64,000 nt of DNA from Bosea sp. 29B (GCF_902506165.1 NZ_LR733817.1:434001-498000), one strand, 5' to 3'; positions 1 through 7,981 are shown, counted from the first letter of the stretch. The notes: generated from the sequence alone by a model not told the origin. Numbers and translations are program-made.

Positions 1-878
1 CTCCCGGCGACGGCAAGCTCGGCGCGGCGCTGATCGCGCACAGGGACGTCGCCGGTGTCGCCTTCACCGGCTCGACCGCGACCGCCCGGGCCATCAACCG
101 CGCGCTTGCCAACAAGGACGGCCCGATCGTGCCGCTGATCGCCGAGACCGGCGGCCTCAACGCCATGATCGTCGACGCGACCGCGCTGGCCGAGCAGGTC
201 GCCGACGACGTCGTCCTCTCCGCCTTCCGCTCGGCCGGCCAGCGCTGCTCGGCGCTGCGCCTGCTCGTCGTGCAGGAGGACGTCGCCGACAAGATGGTCG
301 AGATGATCGAGGGCGCCGCCCGCGAGCTCACGCTGGGCGATCCGCGCGCGATCGAGACCCATGTCGGCCCGGTGATCGACGCTGCCGCCAAGGAGCGGCT
401 CGACGCCCATATCGCCGCGATGCGCGCCGCCGGCCGCGTGACTTACGCCGGCAAGACGCCGTCATTGCCCGGCACCTTCGTCGCCCCGCACATCATCAGG
501 CTCGACAAGGTCGCCGACCTCGCCGCCGAGCATTTCGGCCCGATCCTGCATGTCGTACGCTGGAAGGCGGGCCAGCTCGACAAGGTGCTCGCCGAGATCG
601 AGGCGACCGGCTACGGCCTGACCTTCGGCCTGCATTCGCGCATCGAGACCACGGTCGAGCTGGTCATCGACCGGCTTTCGACCGGCAACATCTATGTCAA
701 CCGCAACATGATCGGCGCGGTCGTCGGCGTGCAGCCCTTCGGCGGCCACGGCCTGTCGGGCACCGGCCCCAAGGCCGGCGGCCCGAACTATCTGCCGCGC
801 TTCGCCACCGAGCAGACGGTGACGATCAACACCGCAGCGGCGGGCGGCAATGCCTCGCTGATCGCGATGGGGGAGTGA
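1..878 (+). CDS. putA: Proline dehydrogenase / glutamate-semialdehyde dehydrogenase, C-terminal part
   Basis: This is the 3' end of a gene that begins upstream of the window; the frame is already open at base 3. The visible 291 residues are the distal half of the aldehyde dehydrogenase domain that oxidises glutamate-5-semialdehyde to glutamate with NAD. FTGST lies near the left edge, AETGG follows, and the catalytic cysteine sits in SAGQRCSALR. The tail GPKAGGPNYLPRF and a terminal NTAAAGGNASL are typical of the fused PutA of proteobacteria, rather than a free-standing aldehyde dehydrogenase. The N-terminal DNA-binding and proline dehydrogenase parts cannot be seen, so the fusion is inferred from the tail. 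The gene ends just before a palindromic repeat. Confidence 0.9.
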   Translation, partial: PGDGKLGAALIAHRDVAGVAFTGSTATARAINRALANKDGPIVPLIAETGGLNAMIVDATALAEQVADDVVLSAFRSAGQRCSALRLLVVQEDVADKMVEMIEGAARELTLGDPRAIETHVGPVIDAAAKERLDAHIAAMRAAGRVTYAGKTPSLPGTFVAPHIIRLDKVADLAAEHFGPILHVVRWKAGQLDKVLAEIEATGYGLTFGLHSRIETTVELVIDRLSTGNIYVNRNMIGAVVGVQPFGGHGLSGTGPKAGGPNYLPRFATEQTVTINTAAAGGNASLIAMGE

Positions 879-882
879 CTAG

Positions 883-1006
883 CCCCCTTCTCCCCTCGGG
901 GGAGAAGGTCCCGGCAGGGGGATGAGGGCGCCTCGACCGGGTGAGCCCTCCTTCCCTCATCCGTCAGCGCTACGCGCTGCCACCTTCTCCCCCGAGGGGA
1001 GAAGGA
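883..1006. repeat. Intergenic palindrome, family A copy 1
   Basis: Two outer arms, CTTCTCCCCTCGGGGGAGAAG and its near mirror CTTCTCCCCCGAGGGGAGAAG, are each self-complementary and flank an inner section with GGGATGAGGG / CCCTCATCC arms. A nearly identical copy lies at 1882-2009 and a half copy at 6211-6262. It fills the space between putA and the next, convergent, gene. This looks like a REP/BIME-type element. Confidence 0.85.
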
Positions 1007-1014
1007 AGAGCCTT

Positions 1015-1278
1015 CTACTCCGCCGCCCTTGCCGCCGCCTGCTTCAGCCGGGCGAGCGCTTCCTCGGCCCCGGCCTTGACTGCCGGATCCGTCACCTGCC
1101 CCTCTTGCGCGACCCGCTCCGCCAGCGCCGCGACGCTGAGCTCGCCGCCGGCGGCGACGAGCTTCAGCACCGCGTTCGACAGCACGTTCGGCCAATAGGC
1201 CGCGCCGCCCTTGGCCAGCCCCTTGGCCTTGCGGCCCTCGAATTCCTTGGTGAGCTGTTCGGGGGTTTTTCTGGCCAT
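1015..1278 (-). CDS. Small conserved hypothetical protein, 87 aa
   Basis: Not recognised as a named family. The open frame runs much further upstream, but the part before MARKTPEQLT is repeat-derived sequence (it encodes family B palindrome), so I start at 1278. The protein is soluble, has a basic N-terminus (ARKTPEQLTKEFEGRKAKG), a central hydrophobic helix-like stretch with YWPNVLSNAVLKLV, and an Ala/Glu-rich tail. There is no signal peptide and no membrane segment. It runs convergent to putA, with repeat family A between them. Codon use matches the neighbouring genes, which favours a real gene. Confidence 0.6.
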   Translation of the reverse strand: MARKTPEQLTKEFEGRKAKGLAKGGAAYWPNVLSNAVLKLVAAGGELSVAALAERVAQEGQVTDPAVKAGAEEALARLKQAAARAAE

Positions 1279-1360
1279 GGCGCTGAGCTTTCGGTGAATC
1301 GTGTCTGAGCCGAGCTTATAGCAGCCTGCCGGCAAAGAGCGCGGGGCCTCTCCCTCCTCC

Positions 1361-1494
1361 GTCATGGTCGGGCTTGTCCCGACCATCCACGTCTTGCGCC
1401 GCCGATCGCAGACGCGCCCGCCAAGAATGGCCTCCGGCACCTTGTCGAAACCGGGCGAAGACGTGGATGGTCGCCACAAGGGCGACCATGACGG
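1361..1494. repeat. Intergenic palindrome, family B
   Basis: Outer arms GTCATGGTCGGGCTTGTCCC (start at 1361) and a near-mirror ending GGGCGACCATGAC at about 1493 enclose the paired GACCATCCACGTCTT / GACGTGGATGGTCG arms. The element sits between the two small minus-strand genes. In other frames it gives false translations such as DGRDKPDHDG. Only one copy is seen in this window. Confidence 0.75.
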
Positions 1495-1518
1495 AAGAGG
1501 CGCTCTCCCGGCGCCGAC

Positions 1519-1863
1519 CTACCGCTCCCCCCGCAGCGGAGTCGCCTCGAGCTGCGCCTTGTGTTTGGCGATGCGTCGCTCGGCCTCGCGCCAGGCTTGC
1601 CTGCCCTCGACGCCCTGGCCGCGCAGGCGGATCGCTTCCTGGAAGGTCGCGCGCATCTCGTCGGAGAGGGCCTGCATGAACTCGCCTGAGCATTGCAGGC
1701 TATCCGCCCCGCGACAGGCCTTGGCCCGCCGGCAATCCTTGCGGCCGCAGAAGCGCCAGCACTGCAGCAGTGTCGCGAACTGGCGCAGCATGATCGGCCG
1801 CTCACGCTGGAAGCGCTCGAACTCCTCGCGGGTCGCGCCGCGATGGTCGGGATTGCGAGGCAT
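1519..1863 (-). CDS. Cys-rich small conserved hypothetical protein, 114 aa
   Basis: Function unknown. Start at 1863 gives MPRNPDHRGATREEFERFQR; upstream codons in the frame are repeat sequence. A compact cysteine cluster spans about residues 34-58 (CWRFCGRKDCRRAKAC followed by LQC), suggesting a metal-bound or disulphide-knotted centre. The C-terminal half is a charged amphipathic helix ending in the basic RRIAKHKAQL. No signal peptide is visible, so a cytoplasmic zinc-binding role is more likely than a disulphide-rich secreted one; this is inference. It lies between repeat families A and B and follows the same strand as the 87-residue gene. Confidence 0.65.
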   Translation of the reverse strand: MPRNPDHRGATREEFERFQRERPIMLRQFATLLQCWRFCGRKDCRRAKACRGADSLQCSGEFMQALSDEMRATFQEAIRLRGQGVEGRQAWREAERRIAKHKAQLEATPLRGER

Positions 1864-1881
1864 GGAGTGTCCTCCAAATAG

Positions 1882-2009
1882 CCTCCTTCTCCCCTCGGGG
1901 GAGAAGGTCCGGCAGGGGATGAGGGCGGTACGACCGGGTGAGCGTTGTGCAGGACTTCCCTCATCCGTCAGCGCTTCGCGCTGCCACCTTCTCCCCCGAG
2001 GGGAGAAGG
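1882..2009. repeat. Intergenic palindrome, family A copy 2
   Basis: Near-identical to the copy at 883-1006: self-complementary CTTCTCCCCTCGGGGGAGAAG at the left, CTTCTCCCCCGAGGGGAGAAG at the right, with GGGATGAGGGCG / CCCTCATCCG inside and the GCGCT-CGCGCTGCC core. The two copies are about 1 kb apart in the same orientation, so they could recombine and delete the two small genes between them. Confidence 0.85.
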
Positions 2010-2587
2010 GTGCGCGTCGCGCCTCCTCCACCCAAGCTTTTCCCCGCCCGCAGGCTGATCCTGCGGGCGTTGTCGCATGTGAGGGGCAGCGGAGCGCCGC
2101 GAGGCGCTGGTTGGTGATCCGCTTCCGTGAGCTACGGACGCGGCGCGGATGGATTGAGCCACCATCCGCACGCCCCGTGGCGCTCCGCCAGGCGGCGATT
2201 TGAAAGCTCCGGGCCGCGCTTCTGTCGCGCCGGCTTATGCAGCCGGCGCGGTCTAGCGAGCTCCTCGCGCAGGGATCGTAGTGTCCCCAGGTCGGTTCCC
2301 GAAGCCTCCCGGGAGCGAGGCGCAACCCTCGCCCGCAGGCGCCGCACCCACCCCGCCAAACGACATGCCTCCGGTCGGCCGCCCCTCGGGGATGGGATGC
2401 GGCGGAGTATACGGGAGGTTGGGAGGGCGGTGACTGTTCTCGTGTCTATCCCCGCAGAGCCTCGGTCAGCCCCGTCCCGACCATCGACATCGTACAACTC
2501 ACCTAGCGCACCCTACGAAGGCCACCGAGCGCCCTGCCGCGACACGGCAACTGTTAAATGGCCAGAGACTGTGAGAGAGGAGCCTAT
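2010..2587. other. Gene-free, hairpin-dense stretch; possible structured RNA or remnant
   Basis: No convincing gene is seen here although open frames cross it. It holds strong hairpins: a 9-bp stem at 2046-2068 (GCCCGCAGG / CCTGCGGGC) and a 10-bp stem at 2226-2250 with loop TATGC. On the minus strand the second hairpin is preceded by GAGGAGCTCGCTAGACC, which resembles a tRNA D-arm, but no matching acceptor or T-arm can be folded, so it is not an intact tRNA. A TATACT hexamer near 2410 (minus strand) could be a -10 box. The G+C content falls sharply towards 2580, where the AT-rich gene begins. I cannot assign it to RNase P, 6S, tmRNA or SRP RNA. Confidence 0.4.
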
Positions 2588-4696
2588 TCATGAGGCAATC
2601 AAATGAACAAGCCACGACCTCAATCTGTCAAACCATTTTTGTACCCACTTCACGCCCACTACGTCTGCAAATCCTAAGATACTTGGGACCGCAAGCAAGG
2701 CCGATGTCATCCAGAGGAAAATTGTATTAGAGTTCGTTATCTGAAAGTATATCGCAATAGCCGTGAATATCGAGAATAAGGCAATAAGAGTCATCTGAAT
2801 GATTTTAACAATACGTTCGGCCAATCGAGAAGCCGCCCGATTAAACTTATCTCCAAGTTCAAATTCAACCGCGCGCGTTGTGTCTGATCGCGCGGCGGCA
2901 ACAGCCGCCAACCGTTCAGCTTCCGCTAGCTGGTTCAGGCGAATGATTTCCTCGTCTTTCTGTCGAGCAAGGTCATCACGCGCTATGGACGACGCCTGCA
3001 ATTGGGCGGTCAATATTGCTTGTTGCTCATCATTTTTTTTGCTGATCTCTACTTCGGCACGGCTCAGAATCTCTGCCATATTTAGCTCGCGAACGACCGA
3101 CGATTCGCCAAAACTCTCCTCTTGCGCGATGCGTCGAGCAGCCTGAAGTGCAAGAGCGCTTCGAGGCGCCTTCACGAATTCCTCAATGTTTCCTGATGTT
3201 TTTTCAATCCCCTCTCGGAAAAATCGAAACCATTGTTGATCAGGGCGAAATGCAGCATAGCAATTAGACAGCAATTCTCTTCCAGCCTTCTGCGGCTCTA
3301 GGGCCTTATCTTTTATAAGCCAAAGTATAGTAGCAACCTGCCCGACCGAAAGAACAGGAGGGCAGTGCTGAGGTCTTATTACTTTCTGTTCGACAAGATA
3401 TCTGCGTGACATATTTGCGAGAAATTTATTTGACGTAACAAATAAATACCCACAACTTGCAAGATCATTTGTCGTCAGTCGGCGCCGTAACCTCATGACG
3501 GCCCCGAGATAGCCAGCATCATTCTCGCGATTATTTAGCGTATACCCACGTCGTGATTTCACAGAGTTTTGCTTTAGGTACTCAGAAAAACCACGTTCAT
3601 CGATCTGATATTTGGCATTGTCGTATGCGCTTTTTTCAAGATCGGCTGCAGGGAAAATACCCATCGCGGCCAGCCGCTCCGCAAATGTATTTTGCAGCAT
3701 CCGAATATCGGTTATGTTGACATCTCCGCTGGCAATGGCATCCGCCGTCTCGCCTTCAATTTCGCGGCCAGTATCTTTTACATAAATAATCGTCTCTAGA
3801 ATTCCAGCAACCTCAGATTCATTTCCAGAGAGATAGAATATTTTGAAACCGAGGTCCTGTAGATATCTCGTAAGCTCATCTGTAGCCGTCTTCAAAAGTT
3901 TTCCAGAGCATCCTAGAAGACGCAATATTACGGATGTATCAAAGAACACATGAACTGGATTCTTCAAATCGATAGCGCTAACTTCAGAAACGGACGCTAT
4001 AAATTCCTCAACTAAAACGCCCATGAATACATTAAGTATGCTTTTATATATAACTGTATCAAGATGATGATTATCTTTTATGAAAGCTCCAATCACAGAA
4101 AATTCTATTTTTGCAGGATCGAGCAAAGCTCCTTTTATATTACCAAATTTTACTTCCGGGCGATCTGTACTGCTCTTGAGGAATTGGATTAGAGCATCAC
4201 CCCAACTCCCTGAAGGTGGGGCAATTGTGAAACCAACTCTTCTAGCATAAGAAGCGAGCGCCTCGACCACGTCATCAAATTCAGTGTCGATTTCAGCCTT
4301 TGCAATTTCGTAATTATGGTCATTCTTTTTGGAGATGTACCTTTTCGTAATTCTGTTATACTCAACATATCCAGCTTTCTGCAAAGTTGGCATAAGTTGA
4401 TCTATCGCATACAGAGGTATATCAAATCCAAACGTCGTTTTGAGATAATCTTTTAAACCATCAGATGTGATCTGACGTCCAGATATACTATTAATATAAG
4501 GCGCCGAAAAAGGCGTCAGACAGTCTAGGACGTCGCGAACCGGATTCTTACTTATTTCCGTTCTCTTAAAAGCTGCATATAGAAAGGCATAAGCTTTAGC
4601 TTCGCGGCCAGTACCGCTAAGATCCAAGATCGCTTCGAGGCCAATTTTTTCCGAACGTTCAAGCATTTCGCCGTCCCACCCTGCACGATCCACCAT
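2588..4696 (-). CDS. PIN-like nuclease domain protein with coiled coil and C-terminal membrane anchor, 702 aa
   Basis: Function unknown; no family name recognised. Residues 1-130 look helical and could be a winged-helix-like region. At 247-264 PVHVFFDTSVILRLLG has the beta strand plus aspartate (D253) that opens a PIN fold. Candidate further acidic residues follow at E293/E295 and D393, and YLFVTSNKF (417-425) matches the PIN strand where a Ser/Thr-Asp is usual but here is Ser-Asn. Residues about 530-605 form a charged coiled coil. Two hydrophobic segments (about 632-652 and 656-680) end the protein, leaving the nuclease-like part in the cytoplasm. Base composition is far more AT-rich than everything around it, a sign of recent transfer. 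It stands alone. A membrane-tethered RNase acting in phage defence is a guess. Confidence 0.75.
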   Translation of the reverse strand: MVDRAGWDGEMLERSEKIGLEAILDLSGTGREAKAYAFLYAAFKRTEISKNPVRDVLDCLTPFSAPYINSISGRQITSDGLKDYLKTTFGFDIPLYAIDQLMPTLQKAGYVEYNRITKRYISKKNDHNYEIAKAEIDTEFDDVVEALASYARRVGFTIAPPSGSWGDALIQFLKSSTDRPEVKFGNIKGALLDPAKIEFSVIGAFIKDNHHLDTVIYKSILNVFMGVLVEEFIASVSEVSAIDLKNPVHVFFDTSVILRLLGCSGKLLKTATDELTRYLQDLGFKIFYLSGNESEVAGILETIIYVKDTGREIEGETADAIASGDVNITDIRMLQNTFAERLAAMGIFPAADLEKSAYDNAKYQIDERGFSEYLKQNSVKSRRGYTLNNRENDAGYLGAVMRLRRRLTTNDLASCGYLFVTSNKFLANMSRRYLVEQKVIRPQHCPPVLSVGQVATILWLIKDKALEPQKAGRELLSNCYAAFRPDQQWFRFFREGIEKTSGNIEEFVKAPRSALALQAARRIAQEESFGESSVVRELNMAEILSRAEVEISKKNDEQQAILTAQLQASSIARDDLARQKDEEIIRLNQLAEAERLAAVAAARSDTTRAVEFELGDKFNRAASRLAERIVKIIQMTLIALFSIFTAIAIYFQITNSNTIFLWMTSALLAVPSILGFADVVGVKWVQKWFDRLRSWLVHLIAS

Positions 4697-4784
4697 AAGG
4701 AAAACTGCAGATAATAGGCAATCCTAACAAACGAGCCTTCTGTGTATTGCTTCGCGAGTAACAGCAGCCGCAGGAGGGAATTCT

Positions 4785-4874
4785 ATGATTTATCCCACCC
4801 TTGACTCCCCTCCCCCTCCCATCCTACGCCCATCGACGGGACACGCCGCCCCAACGCGGCGCGCCCATCTGTAA
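4785..4874 (+). CDS. Possible 29-residue leader ORF before serC
   Basis: A short frame starts with ATG at 4785 after a strong AGGAGGG (4773-4779) and ends at a TAA 14 bases before the serC ATG. It encodes [20 protein letters not shown] and nine more residues. Four consecutive prolines could slow ribosomes. The frame covers the sequence elements that pair with the serC ribosome-binding site, so translating it would change the leader fold. It may also be chance, because the same bases are explained by the serC RNA structure. Confidence 0.3.
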   Translation: MIYPTLDSPPPPILRPSTGHAAPTRRAHL

Positions 4875-4888
4875 GGATGGAGACATCG
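4800..4888 (+). promoter_or_regulatory. serC leader RNA (serC motif-like) that can mask the ribosome-binding site
   Basis: CTCCCATCCTAC (4816-4827) is complementary, apart from small bulges, to GTAAGGATGGAG (4871-4882), which contains the serC Shine-Dalgarno. Alternatively CCATC (4865-4869) pairs with GATGG (4876-4880) in a local hairpin. A GC hairpin, CGCCGC / GCGGCG (about 4845-4860), lies between. A conserved serC RNA motif is known upstream of serC-serA in alphaproteobacteria; position and layout agree, but I matched it by logic, not by covariance model. Confidence 0.55.
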
Positions 4889-6067
4889 ATGGCGAATACG
4901 ATTCCGGCAGCGCGCCCGCGCGTGCCGCATTTCTCGTCCGGCCCCTGCGCCAAGCGCCCCGGCTGGACCCTCAAGGCCCTTGGTGATGCAGCGCTCGGCC
5001 GCTCGCACCGCGCCAAGATCGGCAAGGACAAGCTAAAAGCTGCGATCGACCTGACGCGCGAGGTGCTGCAGATCCCGGCCGATTACCGCATCGGCATCGT
5101 GCCGGCCTCCGACACCGGCGCCGTCGAGATGGCGATGTGGAGCATGCTGGGCGCCCGCGGCGTCGACATGGTCGCCTGGGAAAGCTTTGGCGAAGGCTGG
5201 GTCACCGATGTGACGAAGCAGCTCAAGCTGGCGGATGTGCGCACCTTCACCGCCCCCTATGGCGAATTGCCGAACCTGAAGAAGATCGACACGAAAAACC
5301 GCGACGTCGTCTTCACCTGGAACGGCACCACCTCGGGCGTGCGCGTCGTCGACGCGAGCTGGATCGCCGATGACCGCGAGGGGCTGACGATCTGCGACGC
5401 GACCTCGGCCGCCTTCGCCCAGAAGCTCGACTGGCCCAAGCTCGATGTCGTCACCTTCTCCTGGCAGAAGGTGCTCGGCGGCGAGGCCGCGCATGGCATG
5501 ATCGTGCTCTCGCCCCGCGCAGTCGAGCGGCTGCTGACCTACAAGCCGGCCTGGCCGCTGCCGAAAATCTTCCGCATGACCTCGGGCGGCAAGCTCTCCG
5601 AGGGCATCTTCGCCGGCGAGACGATCAACACGCCGTCCATGCTCGCGGTCGAGGATTATCTCGATGCGCTGGCCTGGGCCAAGAAGGTCGGCGGCCTCGA
5701 CGGCCTGGTGAAGCGCGCCGACGGCAATGCCCGCGTCATCGCCAAGTTCGTGCGCGAGAACGACTGGATCGACTTCCTTGCGTTGAAGCCGAAGACGCGC
5801 TCGAACACCTCGGTCTGCCTGAAGTTCACCGACCCGGCGGTGACAGCGCTGCCGGCCGACGCGCAGGCGGCCTTCGCCAAGCAGGTCGTGAGCATCATCG
5901 AGAAGGCCGGCGCCGGCTACGATCTCGGCCACTACCGCGACGCCCCTCCCGGCCTGCGCATCTGGTGCGGCGCGACCGTGCAATCGCGCGACCTCAAGGC
6001 GCTGCTGCCGTGGATTGCGTATGCCTTCAACGAGGCGAAGGCAGGCCTCGGCAAGAAGGCGGCGTAA
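4889..6067 (+). CDS. serC: Phosphoserine aminotransferase
   Basis: Converts 3-phosphohydroxypyruvate to phosphoserine, the second step of serine synthesis, using pyridoxal phosphate. The 392-residue protein starts [20 protein letters not shown]; an in-frame ATG four codons upstream (4877) is less likely because GGATGGAG is well spaced only for 4889. The cofactor lysine is in [17 protein letters not shown], and [10 protein letters not shown] and ICDATSAAF fit the cofactor-binding region. It belongs to the longer alphaproteobacterial type of SerC. serA follows in the same direction after a palindrome-filled 253-base gap, so the pair may be one operon controlled by the upstream leader. Confidence 0.95.
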   Translation: MANTIPAARPRVPHFSSGPCAKRPGWTLKALGDAALGRSHRAKIGKDKLKAAIDLTREVLQIPADYRIGIVPASDTGAVEMAMWSMLGARGVDMVAWESFGEGWVTDVTKQLKLADVRTFTAPYGELPNLKKIDTKNRDVVFTWNGTTSGVRVVDASWIADDREGLTICDATSAAFAQKLDWPKLDVVTFSWQKVLGGEAAHGMIVLSPRAVERLLTYKPAWPLPKIFRMTSGGKLSEGIFAGETINTPSMLAVEDYLDALAWAKKVGGLDGLVKRADGNARVIAKFVRENDWIDFLALKPKTRSNTSVCLKFTDPAVTALPADAQAAFAKQVVSIIEKAGAGYDLGHYRDAPPGLRIWCGATVQSRDLKALLPWIAYAFNEAKAGLGKKAA

Positions 6068-6078
6068 GCTCGACGCGC

Positions 6079-6176
6079 CCCCTCTCCCACTGATCTCGGG
6101 TATACCCGAGATCAGCACTCAAAGTGTCGAAGTCGGCAACAGCCGACTTCGATGGGGAGAGGGTTGGGGTGAGGGC
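6079..6176. repeat. Intergenic palindrome, family C, with a 26-bp perfect palindrome
   Basis: Outer arms CCCTCTCCC and GGGAGAGGG enclose two hairpins. The first is a perfect 26-base palindrome at 6090-6115 (CTGATCTCGGGTA and its complement). The second is an 11-bp stem with AACA loop at 6127-6152 (TCGAAGTCGGC / GCCGACTTCGA). It lies in the serC-serA gap, so if the two genes share a transcript the structures would sit between them. Confidence 0.8.
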
Positions 6177-6210
6177 AGCGCGACGTTTGTCGTGAGCTCT
6201 CGCCCGCCGG

Positions 6211-6262
6211 CCCTCATCCGTCTCGGCTTCGCCGAGCCACCTTCTCCCCCGAGGGGAGAAGG
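6211..6262. repeat. Intergenic palindrome, family A half copy
   Basis: Carries CCCTCATCCGTC, a variant core (TCGGCTTCGCCGAGCCACC) and the full right arm CTTCTCCCCCGAGGGGAGAAG, but lacks the left half found at 883 and 1882. It directly abuts family C, forming a composite element before serA. Confidence 0.75.
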
Positions 6263-6320
6263 AACGCGCCTCCCCATTCACGCGCGCGACCGCTTGCGGC
6301 GCGCTGCCGGAGCCATCCCG

Positions 6321-7910
6321 ATGACCAAACCCCGCGTCCTGATTTCCGACGCCCTCTCCCCCGCCGCCGTCCAGATCTTTCGGGATCGCGGCATCGACGT
6401 GACCTTCGATCCCAACCTCGGCAAGGACAAGGACAAGCTCGCCGCTGTGATCGGCGACTATGACGGCCTCGCCATCCGCTCGGCGACCAAGGCCACCGCC
6501 AAGCTGCTGGAGGCCGCGACGAACCTCAAGGTGATCGGCCGCGCCGGCATCGGCGTCGACAATGTCGAGATCCCCGCCGCCACCAGCCGCGGCGTGATCG
6601 TGATGAACACGCCCTTCGGCAACTCGATCACCACCGCCGAGCACGCCATCGCGATGATGTTCGCGCTCGCCCGCCAGATCCCGTCGGCCGATGCCTCGAC
6701 CCAGGCCGGCAAGTGGGAGAAGAACCGCTTCATGGGCGTCGAGATCACTGCCAAGACGCTCGGCCTGATCGGCTGCGGCAATATCGGCTCGATCGTCGCC
6801 GAGCGCGCCATTGGCCTGCGCATGCGCGTCATCGCCTTCGACCCCTATCTCTCGCCGGAGCGGGCGGTGCAGCTGGGCGTCGAGAAGGTCGAGCTCGACG
6901 AACTCCTGAAGCGCGCCGACTTCATCACCTTGCACGTGCCGATGACCGAGAAGACCAAGAACATCCTCTCGGCGGAAAACCTTAGCCGTACCAAGAAGGG
7001 CGTGCGCATCGTCAACTGCGCCCGCGGCGGCCTGGTGGATGAGGCCGCGCTGGCCGAACTGATCAAGTCCGGCCATGTCGCCGGCGCCGCCTTCGACGTG
7101 TTCTCGGTCGAGCCGGCGGAGGCGAACCCGCTGTTCGGCCTCGACAACGTCGTCTGCACGCCGCATCTCGGCGCCTCGACCAATGAGGCGCAGGAGAATG
7201 TCGCGCTGCAGGTCGCCGAGCAGATGAGCGACTACCTCTTGAAGGGCGCGATCACCAATGCGGTGAACTTCCCGTCGATCTCGGCCGAGGAAGCGCCGCG
7301 GATCAAGCCATTCGTCGACCTCGCCGAAAAACTCGGCTCCTTCCTCGGCCAGCTGACCGAGGCGCCGGTCAAGGGCATCCGGATCGAATACGAAGGCGCG
7401 GTTGCGGCGCTCAACCTCAAGGCGATCTCGGCCGCCGCGATCACCGGCGTGCTGCGGCCCTTCCTGCCCGAGATCAACATGGTCAACTCGGCCATGGTGG
7501 CGAAGGAGAAGGGCATCGTCGTCGAGGAGCTGACCCGCGAGGTCGCCGGCAATCTCGAAAGCGTCATCCGCATCGTCGTCGAGGCCGAGGACATGCCGCG
7601 CCATGCCTCGGGCACCGTCTTCCATGACGGCAAGCCGCGCATCATCGAAATCCGCGACATCCAGGTCGACGCCGAGTTCGCGCCGCATATGCTCTATGTC
7701 CGCAATGCCGACAAGCCGGGCTTCATCGGCGCCTTCGGCTCGCTGCTCGGCGCGGCCGGCGTCAACGTCGCGACCTTCAATCTCGGCCGCGACAAGCCGG
7801 GCGGCGACGCGATCTGCTATGTCGCCGTCGACGAGGCGATCTCGGACGAGTTGCTGGCCAAGATCCACGAGATCCCGATGGTGAAGCGGGCGCGCCGGCT
7901 GAAGTTCTGA
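6321..7910 (+). CDS. serA: D-3-phosphoglycerate dehydrogenase, long form
   Basis: First step of serine synthesis: oxidises 3-phosphoglycerate to 3-phosphohydroxypyruvate with NAD. Start at 6321 gives MTKPRVLISDALSPAAVQIF and 529 residues; the open frame extends upstream only into repeats. The NAD-binding glycines are in GLIGCGNIGSIVAERA, the substrate and catalytic parts in NCARGGLVDEAAL and TPHLGASTNEAQ. The length includes the intervening domain and a C-terminal ACT domain (HMLYVRNADKPGFIGAFGS onward), the site of serine feedback in this type. A clean terminator follows at 7952. Functions with serC just upstream. Confidence 0.96.
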   Translation: MTKPRVLISDALSPAAVQIFRDRGIDVTFDPNLGKDKDKLAAVIGDYDGLAIRSATKATAKLLEAATNLKVIGRAGIGVDNVEIPAATSRGVIVMNTPFGNSITTAEHAIAMMFALARQIPSADASTQAGKWEKNRFMGVEITAKTLGLIGCGNIGSIVAERAIGLRMRVIAFDPYLSPERAVQLGVEKVELDELLKRADFITLHVPMTEKTKNILSAENLSRTKKGVRIVNCARGGLVDEAALAELIKSGHVAGAAFDVFSVEPAEANPLFGLDNVVCTPHLGASTNEAQENVALQVAEQMSDYLLKGAITNAVNFPSISAEEAPRIKPFVDLAEKLGSFLGQLTEAPVKGIRIEYEGAVAALNLKAISAAAITGVLRPFLPEINMVNSAMVAKEKGIVVEELTREVAGNLESVIRIVVEAEDMPRHASGTVFHDGKPRIIEIRDIQVDAEFAPHMLYVRNADKPGFIGAFGSLLGAAGVNVATFNLGRDKPGGDAICYVAVDEAISDELLAKIHEIPMVKRARRLKF

Positions 7911-7951
7911 CGGTCGCCCGGATCGCGCCCAACCGGCGCCGCAATCTCCCT

Positions 7952-7980
7952 CCCCTGTGGCGCCACCACAGGGGATTTTT
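7952..7980 (+). terminator. Rho-independent terminator of serA, overlapping the next ribosome-binding site
   Basis: Perfect 9-bp stem CCCCTGTGG / CCACAGGGG with loop CGCCA, followed by ATTTTT. The 3' arm AGGGGA (7970-7975) is also the best Shine-Dalgarno for the beta-lactamase ATG at 7982. Confidence 0.85.
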
Positions 7981-7981
7981 C

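Noticed and set aside
883..2009. CRISPR array
   Set aside because: The repeated units are long palindromes, not short direct repeats with spacers, and no cas gene is present.
2205..2320. tRNA gene on the minus strand
   Set aside because: D-arm and anticodon-like hairpins are suggestive, but acceptor and T-arm do not pair and no invariant TTCGA context fits; kept only as a finding.
2132..2497. 121-residue minus-strand frame in the hairpin region
   Set aside because: Repeats and hairpins produce the frame; codon use is poor and no start signal is present.
6027..7868. 613-residue open frame on the minus strand
   Set aside because: Antisense to serA, whose conserved motifs prove the plus strand is coding.
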